The notes under the pieces are model-generated. The model worked only from the letters and a program-made list of their open reading frames with translations, did not search any database and was not told the origin of the DNA. The translations under genes were made by a program, and so were the position numbers. Source: Calocera cornea HHB12733 (taxonomy: Eukaryota; Basidiomycota; Dacrymycetes; Dacrymycetales; Dacrymycetaceae). Taken from it: 64,000 bases of DNA. Location of the stretch: positions 1 through 64,000 of the forward strand of contig KV423919.1 in NCBI GenBank assembly GCA_001632435.1, read 5' to 3'. The stretch's first letter is position 1. Each line of letters begins with the position of its first letter. This document shows, piece after piece, positions 10,931 through 21,900 of this stretch.

Positions 10931-11981
10931 TTAGGCGGCAGCAGCCTGAAGGGGGTCAACCGGACGGTTCACGGGAGTGCCGGAAGCCGTGTTCGCGCCG
11001 TGCTTGTCATTGAAGTGTCCGCCCGTCCTCGTGCCCTTCACAGCCGAAATGACACCCACACCGACACCCGTCAGACCGAAACGGGACAAGTCAATGGCGT
11101 GCAGGGCGTGGATGTGGATGAAGATGAACACGGGCTTGGCGAGGATGTCGAGCACGCCGTAGAACACCATCTTGCTCTCGGGATGGATCCCGTTGGCCCC
11201 GTGGCAGATCCCCCAGGTGATGGGGTAGAGCGGCCAGAGGAAGGAGAAGAATTCGGCTGGATCAAGTTCAATGACCAATGAGACTTGGACGCATACATGG
11301 TGTCAGCGTGTACATACCGGAATCCGCGTAGGCGCCGCACATATCAGCGACGACACGCACCGCACCTGCCGATGGGTTGGAGGAGGATATACCCAATGAA
11401 GAATGGTGCAGCCAGCCCGCGGACGAAGTCGCCCCACTTGCATGTCGAATGAACGTGTAGCTGATCCTACCACCGACGATCATGACAATATCCTTGAGAT
11501 CGACAAGGAAGACATCCAAGACGGGAACACTGGTGCCAAGGAGAAGCTGTCTGACCAGCAGACGAGTGGTGATCGACCAATCGATCAAGCGGCATCCTGC
11601 AGCTCGGTGAGTATCTGAGACTAGAATGGTAAGCCAGCAGCGTACCCAGATAGAGCACCTCGCGGTTGGTTCTAGCCAACGTTGCCCAAAGCCGCTACCC
11701 GCCCGATAGTGCGAACCCAGATTTGCAGCCATCGATAAGTGCCGAATGGGCACCGTGGGTGGAGAGAAATCGGTAGCGCATGGAAGCCCCTCTGGCCCTA
11801 CCAGGTAAGGTATGGACAGAGGATGAAGCCGATGCCCAGCGAGCATGTAGGCTCAGACGGCTCAGAGGCAGTCGAACAAATGTGTGGCAGTGTCGATCTC
11901 TCCCGTGAGCGAGGCCGCAGCGATCACGTCGCTTCTGGCCGTTGTTGGTGTTATGCCGATGGTGTTGCGGACCAGATCCAT
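10931..11981 (-). pseudogene. Opsin A, bacteriorhodopsin-like pseudogene
   Basis: By alignment to opsin C, exon 1 lies at about 11981-11620, exon 2 at about 11590-11330 and exon 3 at about 11260-10931. Exon 1 carries nonsense changes where C has tryptophans (CTCTGA and GTCTGA for CTCTGG and GTCTGG). Exon 2 still shows IDWSITTRLL, with proline and glutamate of C replaced, and then loses frame. Exon 3 remains open to the stop and keeps the LDILAKPVF retinal-lysine motif and the C-terminal AAAA end. An intact gene would encode a seven-helix retinal protein. It lies convergent to D2. Not functional as a full opsin. Confidence 0.8.
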
Positions 11982-12059
11982 TGTGGGGTACGTGCCAAGG
12001 TCCGCTAGAATGGGTAAGTAAGCGGGGAACGTAGATCGCTGGGATGACTAGATGCACTG

Positions 12060-12505
12060 CAGGATGTGCCAAGCACACTTCACACCGTCGAGCTCCACGC
12101 GATCCCAAGCGGACTTCTAGCACGCGGCGCGCCCCCGCGGTTGCCGCCAGTGTCCCGCCGAGCGAGACCGGCACGCTGGCGAGGAGCATGCTGACCTGCT
12201 TGACGACGGTCACCGGCATTTCGGTATCGTGCAAGTGGTGGCTAGGAGACGTCTCATGAGCGAGAGGGTGGTCCCTCCGTCCATAGAGCTCAAGTACTGC
12301 ACCAGAATTACCATGAGCAAAGCCAAGGGAGATCTGCAGAGCGGACGCACCCAAATGTTACACACTCGCCCAAATCAGCCTCCCCATCCGAGAGGAGTAC
12401 GGTGCAAGACGGCCCAGATCCAGTCTGATCCTTCGGAGCGATCCGAGCGTCAAGGCCGGGAGGCTCGATGGAAGCTCTCGCGGCTGCACGGCCATTGTTG
12501 GGCAT
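12060..12505 (-). pseudogene. Opsin A', exon-1 fragment
   Basis: Starting at the ATG whose codons read MPNNGRAAARAS, the minus strand matches exon 1 of opsin C: tggatctgggccgtctt versus tggctctgggccgtctt, then a SLGG-like segment and an NRHQNQGATR-like segment in shifted frames. The match is imperfect and contains roughly 140 bp of extra sequence. No exon 2 or 3 follows; it runs into opsin A. I read it as the stump of an older opsin copy. Confidence 0.5.
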
Positions 12506-12870
12506 GCAGAAAGGCTCTATCGTGTCGCGTGCGCCGGAGGAGAGTGACGGGGTTATGTGGGTATGGATTAGGTACGTCGGAACTATGTAGCACGGAGATA
12601 TGAGCATGTAAAGGGCAGGCTGAATGAGCAACAGAAGGAGGAAGGCGTGTGCAGGGAATTCCACAGACATCTTTCGCTACATGGCAAGGGCCGATGCGCT
12701 CATAGTCCATCGTCGACGTGGACCCGCGTGGTGATCGAGGCAGTGGCGCAGTGCCGATCGAGGCCGTCCGCCACAACGCTGGCAGCCTGGCACCCCAGTT
12801 CACCGCCGCCCATCCACTAGAGCATCCATCATGTTCGCGTTCTACCCTGCTTATCCGCACATAATGATAT
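12506..12870. other. Upstream region of D3, no recognised gene
   Basis: It shares short blocks with the region upstream of D4 (gatcgaggcagtggcgcag at about 12734 and about 18732), so it belongs to the duplicated unit. No coding function seen. Confidence 0.5.
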
Positions 12871-12917
12871 ACTACCTCCTGATTGCATTCCCGAGTGCCA
12901 GCGCGACAACGTTGCTC
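12871..12917 (+). promoter_or_regulatory. Conserved upstream element of D3
   Basis: This copy reads cctcctgattgcattcccga then gtgccagcgcgac, about 145 bp before the D3 start. It matches the D2 and D4 copies. Confidence 0.5.
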
Positions 12918-13020
12918 CCCATATCTTGGTCCCACCACCGTCGACTCATTGACATCACATTGACTTCTCCGTCCATCCATCCTGTCCATTGATCCTTTCT
13001 GTTCAGCACTCTATAACGCA

Positions 13021-16000
13021 ATGCCACTCGGACGCGAAGTACCTCTTCCGGAGGACTTCTGGGGTGGTTTGCCACAGAACCAGCTGGCGTCTATTGACGA
13101 GCATGTGACAACCGCGGCCAGCACAACCTCGCCGGGCCATGCGGCATCCATCGACTTGTCCAAATTGCCCCCTCTGCCCGACTCTGTGCATACTTCGTCG
13201 TTCGACTCTCTTGAGGATGTGAAGTTTGTTGAAGAGGACGATGGGGAGGGCGATGGGAAGGGCGATGGGGAGGGCGAAGAGGACGACGAGGACGACGAGG
13301 ATGCTTCTAAAGGAATCTTCGGACGCAAGTTCATCAACGATTTGCCACCGGTCGGACGCGGGCCAGAGGCGCCTGTGTGGCCGATCTACAACGAGCACGC
13401 CGAGAAGGCTGACAAGGAGATGCTGGAGACGTACAATGGAGGGATGGATAACTTGCTCATCTTCGTGCGCACCATCTCTTGCTTGTTGTGCAGATGGCTA
13501 ACTGCCAATCCACAGGCGGCCTTGTTTTCAGCCGTGGTCACCGCATTCATCGTCCTTGCTCTCCCCCTTCTGCAGGCCGATCCGTCACAGCCGATTGTCG
13601 ATGCGCTCAATCTCATCTCGCTCCAGCTTGCGTCTCAAGGAGCTTCTAATATCTCTACAACGATGGCCTCAACCGAAAGTAACGCGGCATCACCGACGTT
13701 TTCCCCCGTCTCCATCAACGCGCTCTGGATCATGAGCCTCTTCGTCAGCCTCTCGACCTCTGTTCTCGCCATGCTTGTCAAACAGTGGCTGCGCGGGTAC
13801 ATCACCAATCTCCCCTTGGCTCAAAAGGAGAGAGCGACAACCAGACAAGCGCGTTACGAGGGAGTGCAGAGCTGGCGAGTGGCCGGAATCGCCGACTCCT
13901 TGCCTGTCCTCATCCACCTCGCCGTCGCTTTGTTCCTTGCCGGCCTCGTTCTGTATTTGTCAAGTCTCTCCATGGATTTGATGTGGCTCGTTTCGATTCT
14001 GGCCGTGCTGGGAGCGCTCGGGTACCTCGTTCTGGCGATGTTACCCTTGTTCTGGCCCCATCGTCCGTACAGGAGCCCCGTGACTACTGTGCTCTCACCA
14101 ATCGCGATACTGATGAGAGCAGCGAATCGTTTCATCCGGTCGGCGTTCTCAGCCATACTCAGAAGCATTGGCTGGTCCAAACTTCAGAACGAGGCCGCAG
14201 TATACGATCTTCCGCAGGCTACCAAAGACATGGAGCTCGAGGCACACACCCTGGCCTGGTTAGCGCAGACCTCGTCTGACGCGGGCGATGCAAAGGCTGT
14301 TGTATCAGCCTGCGTCTCGTGGCAGGAAGAACTGGTTCCCAATCCTCTCTATAAACACTTCAAGGAAATCATGAAAGGTGTCCTGAGTGACTTGCCACAC
14401 TTTAGAGCTCTGCTTCTGGCTCCGGAAGATTATAACCCAACCAGTCTGCCCGCCGATCAGTACAGAGTCCTGCTGACGAATGCGGTTATAATATGGTCCG
14501 CTCTCTCACTGGACCCTGAGGACTTGGTGGATCATTCACTGCTTGACTGGGCACGGCTATACGCCTATGATTCGCTGCCAACGCAAGAGGTGACTTTCGC
14601 CGCTGTGCTTCTAGCCCATCTTTCTCCAGCTTCGCAGTACTTCATTGAACCCTATTGGACGTGGTTTCACAGCGCCGAGCGGGGTATCAGCAGGTGTTTC
14701 GACGAGCCGGAGACCGACATCTCTCTGTTCGCCTGCCTCCTCTTTCTCACGCACATCCGGAGGCTACCTGACTTTCAACAAGAAGAATGGCAAGCAATCA
14801 TGGGGAACTTCATCTGTGCCTCAATGAGCCTTCCAGTCGAAATCTTGCGTGGCTCTCGACTCCTTCACGATCCCACTTGGCAGCGAGTAGTCTCTGACAA
14901 CAGGAAACTTTCAGTCATGGACGATTTCTTTCTCCCGATGATCGAAGAAACGCCCCATTCGGAGCTCAGCAGCGCTGCCATACAGCACCTCACTACCCTG
15001 TTCAAATCCAACCAAATCTCCTCCGTCGATGCCAAGAGGTGCCTGAAGTCCCTTCTTTCTTGGTTCAGGGCACAAGGCCAGCTATATCCTGAGAGAGCGC
15101 TTCCCCTACGGGACCCGATTCAGATGGAACAGGACTTTCCCCATGAAATCCAGCTGCTGAAACAATTCTGGGAAACATTTGTGATTGACCGGAACGATGT
15201 AATGCTCCCATTGCAAGATGTCATCGGCATGCTGCAATTATGTGAAGTGCGGGTCTGGAGATACCGGCAGATCTTGGAAGACTCAAGTGCGGAGCCTGAC
15301 CACCTGCGAATTCTGGCTCTACAGCTGACACAGCTCGTCCAGAAGGGTCAAGCTTTGAAGGATTCTCGAGTACTCCTCTGGGCCACGCAGATATGGTATT
15401 ATTTGGATCAACAACGCTCCGCAAGTAACTCAGTACAAATGGGCCTCACGCAGTTCCAGAAGACTTGGTTACGATGGCTATGTGAACCTGGCATGATAGA
15501 GCTACATTGGCAGCGAGACGATGTCCCCCTCGGCGCATGTTTGGACATGATACTGTCTTGGAAGGTGGTACACTCTTTTGAGGATGTTCATGAGTCGGGT
15601 GTTACCGAGGCGGTGCGAACTTTTAACACGAAGGACCCGGAACATGCGATGATAACTTTCCTCGTGTTGTATGATGCTAAGCTGCAGGATCGTGCGGAAC
15701 GGACTGCTAGCCGAAATGAACGCGGAGTCTGGAACGTCGAACATACGGCGCAGGTGCAGGTCACATCCCCGACCTCTCCGCACCGCACGTGGTTCCAACA
15801 GATGACCACCCGCTTTAACCCCATCTCGCTCTTCAAATCTTTTCTCAGTGGGACGGGACGCGGTGGTGCTCCCTTCGAGTCAACAGACCCCGACGTCGAG
15901 CTGGGATTCGTTGATGGAGGACAGAACCAATCAGCTGGCACCTCACAAATGGATTGCCGTCACAAGGAGCCGACGGCGAGCACAGGCGGGAAGCTCGGTC

Positions 16001-16134
16001 GTGAGTTACCGGTAAGCCGCGGTGTACAAGGAGCGGCAGCTCTGGTACCTTTCGGGACAGCGGTGGAGCCAGATGCCCGCGGCGACACCGATCAAGTTGT
16101 GGTCCTGGACCGTGGTGATAATGCGGCGGAATAG
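13021..16134 (+). CDS. DUF6535-family membrane protein D3
   Basis: Exons 13021-13464 and 13516-16134 give 1020 residues, the longest paralogue. The extra length is an acidic Asp/Glu/Gly run at about 75-98, encoded by a 12-bp repeat (gatggggagggc and variants, about 13240-13280) and a GAC/GAG run. The MPLGREVPLPEDFW start, FINDLPPVGRG, MLETYNGGMDNLLIF and four membrane segments are all present. The 51-bp intron is in frame and stop-free. From about 13321 the DNA is almost identical to D4, including intron and third positions (one difference in the first ~200 bases of exon 2), but diverges again after about 14580. It converges on opsin B with 102 bp between stops. Confidence 0.87.
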   Translation: MPLGREVPLPEDFWGGLPQNQLASIDEHVTTAASTTSPGHAASIDLSKLPPLPDSVHTSSFDSLEDVKFVEEDDGEGDGKGDGEGEEDDEDDEDASKGIFGRKFINDLPPVGRGPEAPVWPIYNEHAEKADKEMLETYNGGMDNLLIFVRTISCLLCRWLTANPQAALFSAVVTAFIVLALPLLQADPSQPIVDALNLISLQLASQGASNISTTMASTESNAASPTFSPVSINALWIMSLFVSLSTSVLAMLVKQWLRGYITNLPLAQKERATTRQARYEGVQSWRVAGIADSLPVLIHLAVALFLAGLVLYLSSLSMDLMWLVSILAVLGALGYLVLAMLPLFWPHRPYRSPVTTVLSPIAILMRAANRFIRSAFSAILRSIGWSKLQNEAAVYDLPQATKDMELEAHTLAWLAQTSSDAGDAKAVVSACVSWQEELVPNPLYKHFKEIMKGVLSDLPHFRALLLAPEDYNPTSLPADQYRVLLTNAVIIWSALSLDPEDLVDHSLLDWARLYAYDSLPTQEVTFAAVLLAHLSPASQYFIEPYWTWFHSAERGISRCFDEPETDISLFACLLFLTHIRRLPDFQQEEWQAIMGNFICASMSLPVEILRGSRLLHDPTWQRVVSDNRKLSVMDDFFLPMIEETPHSELSSAAIQHLTTLFKSNQISSVDAKRCLKSLLSWFRAQGQLYPERALPLRDPIQMEQDFPHEIQLLKQFWETFVIDRNDVMLPLQDVIGMLQLCEVRVWRYRQILEDSSAEPDHLRILALQLTQLVQKGQALKDSRVLLWATQIWYYLDQQRSASNSVQMGLTQFQKTWLRWLCEPGMIELHWQRDDVPLGACLDMILSWKVVHSFEDVHESGVTEAVRTFNTKDPEHAMITFLVLYDAKLQDRAERTASRNERGVWNVEHTAQVQVTSPTSPHRTWFQQMTTRFNPISLFKSFLSGTGRGGAPFESTDPDVELGFVDGGQNQSAGTSQMDCRHKEPTASTGGKLGRELPVSRGVQGAAALVPFGTAVEPDARGDTDQVVVLDRGDNAAE
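13240..13305 (+). repeat. Acidic coding minisatellite in D3
   Basis: Repeats of a gggcgatgggga-type 12-mer are followed by gacgacgaggac repeats. They encode DGEGDGKGDGEGEEDDEDDE and are absent from the other five paralogues. Likely replication slippage in a disordered linker. Confidence 0.8.
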
Positions 16135-16236
16135 ATTTGGGTAGCACTCAACTAGCGCGATGTAACCAAGAGGGAAAAATGTCATTGCCGTAACAATAAT
16201 GATGTATGTAGTAGGGGTTGATCATCACGGGACCTC

Positions 16237-17259
16237 CTAGGCGGCAGCAGCCGGAAGTGGATCAAACGGGCGATTGACGGGAGCCGCAGCAGCCATGTTT
16301 ACGCAAGGCTTCTCGTTGAAGTATCCTTCCGTCCTCATCGCCTGCACAGCCCAAATGCCGCCCACACCACCACCTGTCAGACAGAAACGGGACATGTCGA
16401 GCGCCCTGAGGCTGAGGAGGTGAATGAAGATGAACACGGGCTTGGCGAGGATGTCGAGCACGCCGTAGAACACCATCTTGCTATCAGGGTGGATGACGTT
16501 GCCGCCGTCGGAGAGGCCCCATGCGATGGGGTACAGGAGCCAGAGGAAGGCCAGGAAGGCGGCTGGAGCATGATCAGCCATGCGTTGGATGCATACATGA
16601 TGGGAATATGCACATACCAGACCGGGTGTAGATCCCGCGGACATTGGCCCCGATGAGCTCCTCGCTGACGCGAGCAGGTCCGAGGAGGATGTACCAGATG
16701 AAAAACAGCGCAGCCATACCGCCCGCAAATTAACCCCGCTTGTAGCTCGAGGGAACGAGCGCACGGACCAGGCTAGCAATGATAATGGCGATGTCCATGA
16801 AGCCGGCGACGAAGATGTCGGAGAGGGGCAGGCCGGTGCCGAGCAGGAGCTCCATGAGCAGCAAGGGCGTCGTGATCACCCAGTCGATGTAGCGCACATG
16901 CTATATGCTGGTGAGCATACGCGGCCAGATTGGTGAGAAAGCAGCTTACCCAGATGGCGCGCGTCGCGCCCTGGTTCTGGTGCCTGTGGCCGAAGAGCTC
17001 TGTCTGCACTGGCGTGCCTCCGAGATCCGCAGCCATCGAGAAGTGCGGAATGGCCGCCGTGGTGAGGATGACGATCGGGAGGAGGTGGAAACTCTCTGCC
17101 TAGGCGGGAGCATGCATGCCCAGACGATGACGATGAGGTTCCAGAGGAGCATGACGGGGAAGACGGCCGAGAGCCAGTCCGACCCACGGGTGGTGATGTC
17201 GATGGCAGACGTCGGTCGGTTGTCGGTAGGTTGGCGATGAGCGCGTTGTTTCCGGCCAT
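16237..17259 (-). pseudogene. Opsin B, bacteriorhodopsin-like pseudogene
   Basis: Nucleotide alignment with opsin C is close throughout, and the three-exon layout is preserved. Lesions seen: an 11-bp insertion near codon 10 (extra acaaccgaccg), a 1-bp deletion in the segment matching the HRVFHLLP codons, and an in-frame TAA where C has TGGGGCTAT (aagcggggttaattt). Exon 2 otherwise keeps VRYIDWVITTPLLLMEL, and exon 3 is open with LDILAKPVF. The lesions cannot be removed by alternative splicing that I can see. It converges on D3. It is much younger as a pseudogene than A. Confidence 0.88.
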
Positions 17260-17818
17260 CGTTGATATTTGTTGTTGATGCGGGAGGAGGGAGGGAGGAG
17301 GAAACGGTGGTGTCGGGAGGGGAGCAACGATACCTCCCTTGCCCGCTCGCCTGGGGGCCCATACAGCTGGGCAAGTGGCCGCACCGGGGGCACGCCTTCT
17401 TCAGGCTTCGACCGACGCTTTGTCACCGCGTGCTCAGTTGCGCAGGCATGACATCAGCCCCCTTGTCTGCCTACGCATCGCTATTCTTCGACATTCGCCC
17501 ACTCATCATTCCTTGTGCGAGGGCCAGGCGGGAGAGGAACCGCAAGGGAGGAAGAGCCAAGATCGAGCGAGAGGTGAGCATCATGCCTGCGAGCCAAGGG
17601 CGGAGGGCGCGTGGGGAGAGAAGGGTGGGAGGATCTCCCCTCGCCGTCTCTGCCGGTCGCCCAGGGGAATCGCTTGAGCCGGCGCTGTGGCATACAACAG
17701 CGGGTCGCGCCTGCTGTGTTTCGATCCGGGACAGGATTGTGGAGACGCGGTGTACACAAACCATGTCGACTCTTCTGGAGAAGCAAGCATATCAGGACGG
17801 TAAAGATCGCCCAGAGTT
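17260..17818 (-). repeat. Duplicated upstream region of opsin B
   Basis: This segment matches 23113-23675 upstream of opsin C (for example gagaagcaagcatatcagga versus gagaagcaagtatatcagga, and the gccaagatcgagcgagaggtgagcat block). The match ends about here, marking one border of the duplicated block. It should contain the opsin promoter. Confidence 0.75.
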
Positions 17819-17869
17819 CTGCGCACTCCATCACCATTGGGCTCCACGCAAGCGAGAGTGCGCTGTGTG

Positions 17870-18341
17870 GGGATACCGAGCTGGCCGTCCGCAAGGAATG
17901 CTGGCCCGGGGGCGGCGTCAAACGACAGTGACGCGCTGACGAAGAGCACCCGCAGTGTGTGAAGACGAGAACATAATGGTCGCTGGCGTGGCGATGATGG
18001 CGAGGAGAAGCTTCTTGACGAAGAGGATGATCACTCAGCGATGCAGCTCGCATCTTGCAGCTGCTGATCATGAGCTAATGCAATGCGGCAGAGTAGAAGA
18101 AGGACGCACCCATCTGCTGCGAGTCGTGCCCCATCTCTCGTGCCTGCCCTCGAGAACATCGCCCGCACGCCTCTGCACCCCAGGTCCACATCGGGCTAAT
18201 CCGTCCGTAATCGTCGCCATCGTAGGGATCGCCTCGGGAATGAGTCCGACATTGGCTCGTACGGTGTCCCGATGTGAGGTACACCCAAACGATATCGATA
18301 CCGGAGCGGGGTGCGGGGAAGACGGCGGCGAGCGACCATTG
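17870..18341 (-). pseudogene. Opsin B', older opsin fragment (exons 1-2)
   Basis: One frame reads IPEAIPTMATIT, then GPGVQRRAGDVLEGRHER, then WGTTRSRW, which lines up with LPIVILTTAAIA, GGTPVQAEFFGNRHQN and QGATRAIW of opsin C. After the intron position, tgagtgatcatcctctt..cttctcctcgccatc matches the helix-C codons of C. Stops and frame changes run throughout, and no exon 3 was found. It lies immediately upstream of opsin B on the same strand, the same arrangement as A' relative to A. Confidence 0.65.
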
Positions 18342-18400
18342 ATATCCATCGTGGCGATACGGAGCGTCATCGTTGGTCTAATGAAGGCAAGTACTCGCAT

Positions 18401-18835
18401 TGCAGTTCGAAACCCTCAGTATTGTGAATGGTTGGTGTGGTCGGATGCTTGGGATGGGCTGATGGCAATGTTTGAAGAGAGGTTCTGTAGCGTGCACATA
18501 TCTAAAGGACAGGCATGAGCATGTAGATGATCTGGTGAGTCCGGTCATCACGCACCTGCTGCGTGTCGCTACTGCATCACCCCCAACGGATTCATTCTCG
18601 CTGCCAGCAGGTCACCCGTGCCACCATAACAACTGGGCGATTCCAGTGGTGCGATCGTCAGCATGTCGGGAGGGGAAAGACATGTCTAGACGCCTTCGGT
18701 AGTTGTCGTTGCGGTGATCGACTGCGTTCGATCGAGGCAGTGGCGCAGCGTGTCATCGGGGCCGAGTTCGGAACTTGAACGTGTGAGCATCCATCATCTT
18801 CTCATCCCATCTTGATCATCCACAGACAATCATAT
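18401..18835. other. Upstream region of D4, no recognised gene
   Basis: No coding sequence was recognised between the opsin B' relic and D4. Short blocks are shared with the region upstream of D3. Confidence 0.5.
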
Positions 18836-18868
18836 GCGGCCTCCTGTGTGCATTCCCGAGTGCCAGCG
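18836..18868 (+). promoter_or_regulatory. Conserved upstream element of D4
   Basis: This copy reads ggcctcctgtgtgcattccc then gagtgccagcg, about 120 bp before the D4 start, matching the D2 and D3 copies. Confidence 0.5.
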
Positions 18869-18963
18869 TGCCAGCGATACTGGTCATAGCGTGCTAATCG
18901 ACCGGGAGCCGTGCATCTATACCATTGTCCTCAGTTCGCCTTGATCACTCGTTTCACATTGTC

Positions 18964-21900
18964 ATGCTGCTGGGACGTGAGCAACCTCTTCCTGAGGACT
19001 TCTGGAGTGGCTTCGGGCAAACCGAGCCCTCGCCTGCGGACCTGGAGGTGGCCAATGCTAACTCACACCCGCACACGCCGGAACCCGTCGATCCCGCTGA
19101 GATACCTCTGCCTCAGTCTGAACCGACATCGCCAGAGCCGAACATTCACGACCTGCCCACTGAATCGACGCCTCCTGAAGGCCCCTTCGAACGCAAGTTC
19201 ATCAACGATTTGCCACCGGTCGGACGCGGTCCACAGGCGTCTGTGTGGCCGATCTACAACGAGCACGCCGAGAAGGCGGACAAGGAGATGATCGAGACGT
19301 ACAATGGAGGGATGGATAACTTGCTCATCTTCGTGCGCACCATCTCTTGCTTGTTGTGCAGACGGCTAACTGCCAATCCACAGGCGGCCTTGTTTTCAGC
19401 CGTGGTCACCGCATTCATCGTCCTTGCTCTCCCCCTTCTGCAGGCCGATCCGTCACAGCCGATTGTCGATGCGCTCAATCTCATCTCGCTCCAGCTTGCG
19501 TCTCAAGGAGCTTCTAATATCTCTACAACGATGGCCTCAACCGAAAGTAACGCGGCATCACCGACGTTTTCCCCTGTCTCCATCAACGCGCTCTGGATCA
19601 TGAGCCTCTTCGTCAGCCTCTCGACCTCTGTTCTCGCCATGCTTGTCAAACAGTGGCTGCGCGGGTATATCACCAATCTCCCCTTGCCTCAAAAGGAGAG
19701 AGCGACAACCAGACAAGCTCGTTACGATGGAGTGCAGAGCTGGCGAGTGGCCGGAATCGCCGACTCCTTGCCTGTCCTCATCCACCTCGCCGTCGCTTTG
19801 TTCCTTGCCGGCCTCGTTCTGTATTTGTCAAGTCTCTCCATGGATTTGATGTGGCTCGTTTCGATTCTGGCCGTGCTGGGAGCGCTCGGGTACCTCGTTC
19901 TGGCGATGTTACCCTTGTTCTGGCCCCATCGTCCGTACAGGAGCCCCGTGACTACTGTGCTCTCACCAATCGCGATACTGATGAGAGCAGCGAATCGTTT
20001 CATCCGGTCGGCGTTCTCAGCCATACTCAGAAGCATTGGCTGGTCCAAACTTCAGAACGAGGCCGCAGTATACGATCTTCCGCAGGCTACCAAAGACGTG
20101 GAGCTCGAGGCACACACCCTGGCCTGGTTAGCGCAGACCTCCTCTGACGCGGGCGATGCAAAGGCTGTGGTATCAGCCTGCGTCTCGTGGCAGGAAGAAC
20201 TGGTTCCCAATCCTCTCTATAAACACTTCAAGGAAATCATGAAAGGTGTCCTGAGTGACTTGCCACACTTTAGAGCTCTGCTTCTGGCTCCCGAAGATTA
20301 TAACCCAACGAGTCTGCCCGCGGATCAGTACAGAGTCCTGCTGACGAATTCGGTTATAACGTGGTCCGCTCTCTCACTGGACCCTGAGGACTTGGTGGAT
20401 CATTCCCTCCTAGACTGGGCACGGCTATACCCCTATGATTCGCTGCCAACGGAAGAGAACTTGACTTACGCCGCTGTGCTTCTAGCCCATCTTTCTCCAG
20501 CTTCACACTGCTTCATTGAACCCTATTGGACGTGGTTTTACAGCGCCGAGCGGGGTATCCTCACGTACTTCAGCCAACCCCAAAGCGACATCTCTCTGTT
20601 CGCCTGCCTCCTCTTTCTCACGTACATCCGGAGGTTACCTGACTTTAAACAAGAAGAATGGCAAGCAAGCATGGCGAACTTCATCCGTGCCTCTCTGAGT
20701 GTTCCAGTCGAAATTCTGTGTGGCTCTCGACTCCTTCACGATCCCACTTGGCAGCGCGTCTCTGACAACCGTAAACTTTCTGTCATGGATGAGTTCTTTC
20801 TCCCGATGATCGAAGAAATGCCCCATTCGGATCTCAGCAGCGCTGCCATACAGCACCTCACTACCCTGTTCCAATCCAACCAAATCTCCTCCGTCGATGC
20901 CAAGAAGTACCTGAAGTCCCTTCTATCTTGGTTCAGGGCACAAGGCCAGCTGTATCCTGAGAGAGCGCTTCCCCTACCAAACCCGATACAGATGGAACGA
21001 GACTTTCCCCATGAAATCCAGCTGCTGAAACAATTCTGGAAAACATTTGTGATTGATCGGGAGGATATAATGCTCCCACTGCAAGATGTCATCGACATGC
21101 TGCAATTATGTAAAGTGCGGGTCTGGAGACAGGGGCAGATCTTCGAAGACTCAAGTGCAGAGCCTGACCACCTGCTAATCCTGGTTCCGCAGCTGACGGA
21201 GCTCCTCCAGAAGGGTCAAGCTTTGAAGGATTCTCGAGTACTGCTCTTGGCCACGCATATATTGTATCGTGTGACACGCGAACCCTCCGCAGGGAGCTCT
21301 CTAAGAATGGTCTTCAGGCAGTTCCAGAAGCCTTGGTTACGATGGCTATGCGAGCCTGGCATGATAGAGCTACATTGGCAGGGAGGCGATGTCTCCCTCG
21401 GCGAAGGTTTGAACGTGATACTGTATTGGGAGGTGGAATACTATCTTGAAGAGGTTCATGAGTCGGGTGTTGTCGAGGCGGTGCGAACTTTTTACATGAA
21501 GGACCCGGAACATGCGATGAGAATTTTCCTCGCGCTGTATGATGAAAAGCTGAAGGATCGTGCGGAACGGACTGCTAGCCGAAATGAACGCGGAGTCTGG
21601 AACGTCGAGCATACGGCGCAGGTGCAGGTCACATCCCGGACCTCTCCGCACCGCACGTGGTTCCAACAGATGACCACCCGCTTAAACCCCATCTCGCTCT
21701 TCAATTCTCTTCTCAGTGGGGCGGGCTGCGGTGGTGCTCCAGTCGAACCAACCGAGCCCGACGTCGAGCTGGGGTTCGCCGATGGAGGACAGAACCAATC
21801 AGCTGGCACCTCACGAATAGATTGCCGTCACAAAGAGCCGACGGCGAGCACAGGCGGGAAGACTGGTCGTGAGTTACCGGTAAGCCACGGTGTACAAGGA

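Noticed and set aside
11695..12354. 219-codon minus-strand frame as a separate gene
   Set aside because: It spans the opsin A exon 1 and A' regions in a frame that differs from the opsin frame, with no motif. Explained by the two opsin relics.
13240..13305. CRISPR-like or regulatory repeat
   Set aside because: Eukaryotic coding minisatellite; no spacers and in frame with D3.
17481..18071. 196-codon minus-strand frame with a hydrophobic stretch
   Set aside because: Its second half lies in the duplicated opsin upstream region, and the matching frame near opsin C is not preserved in the same form.
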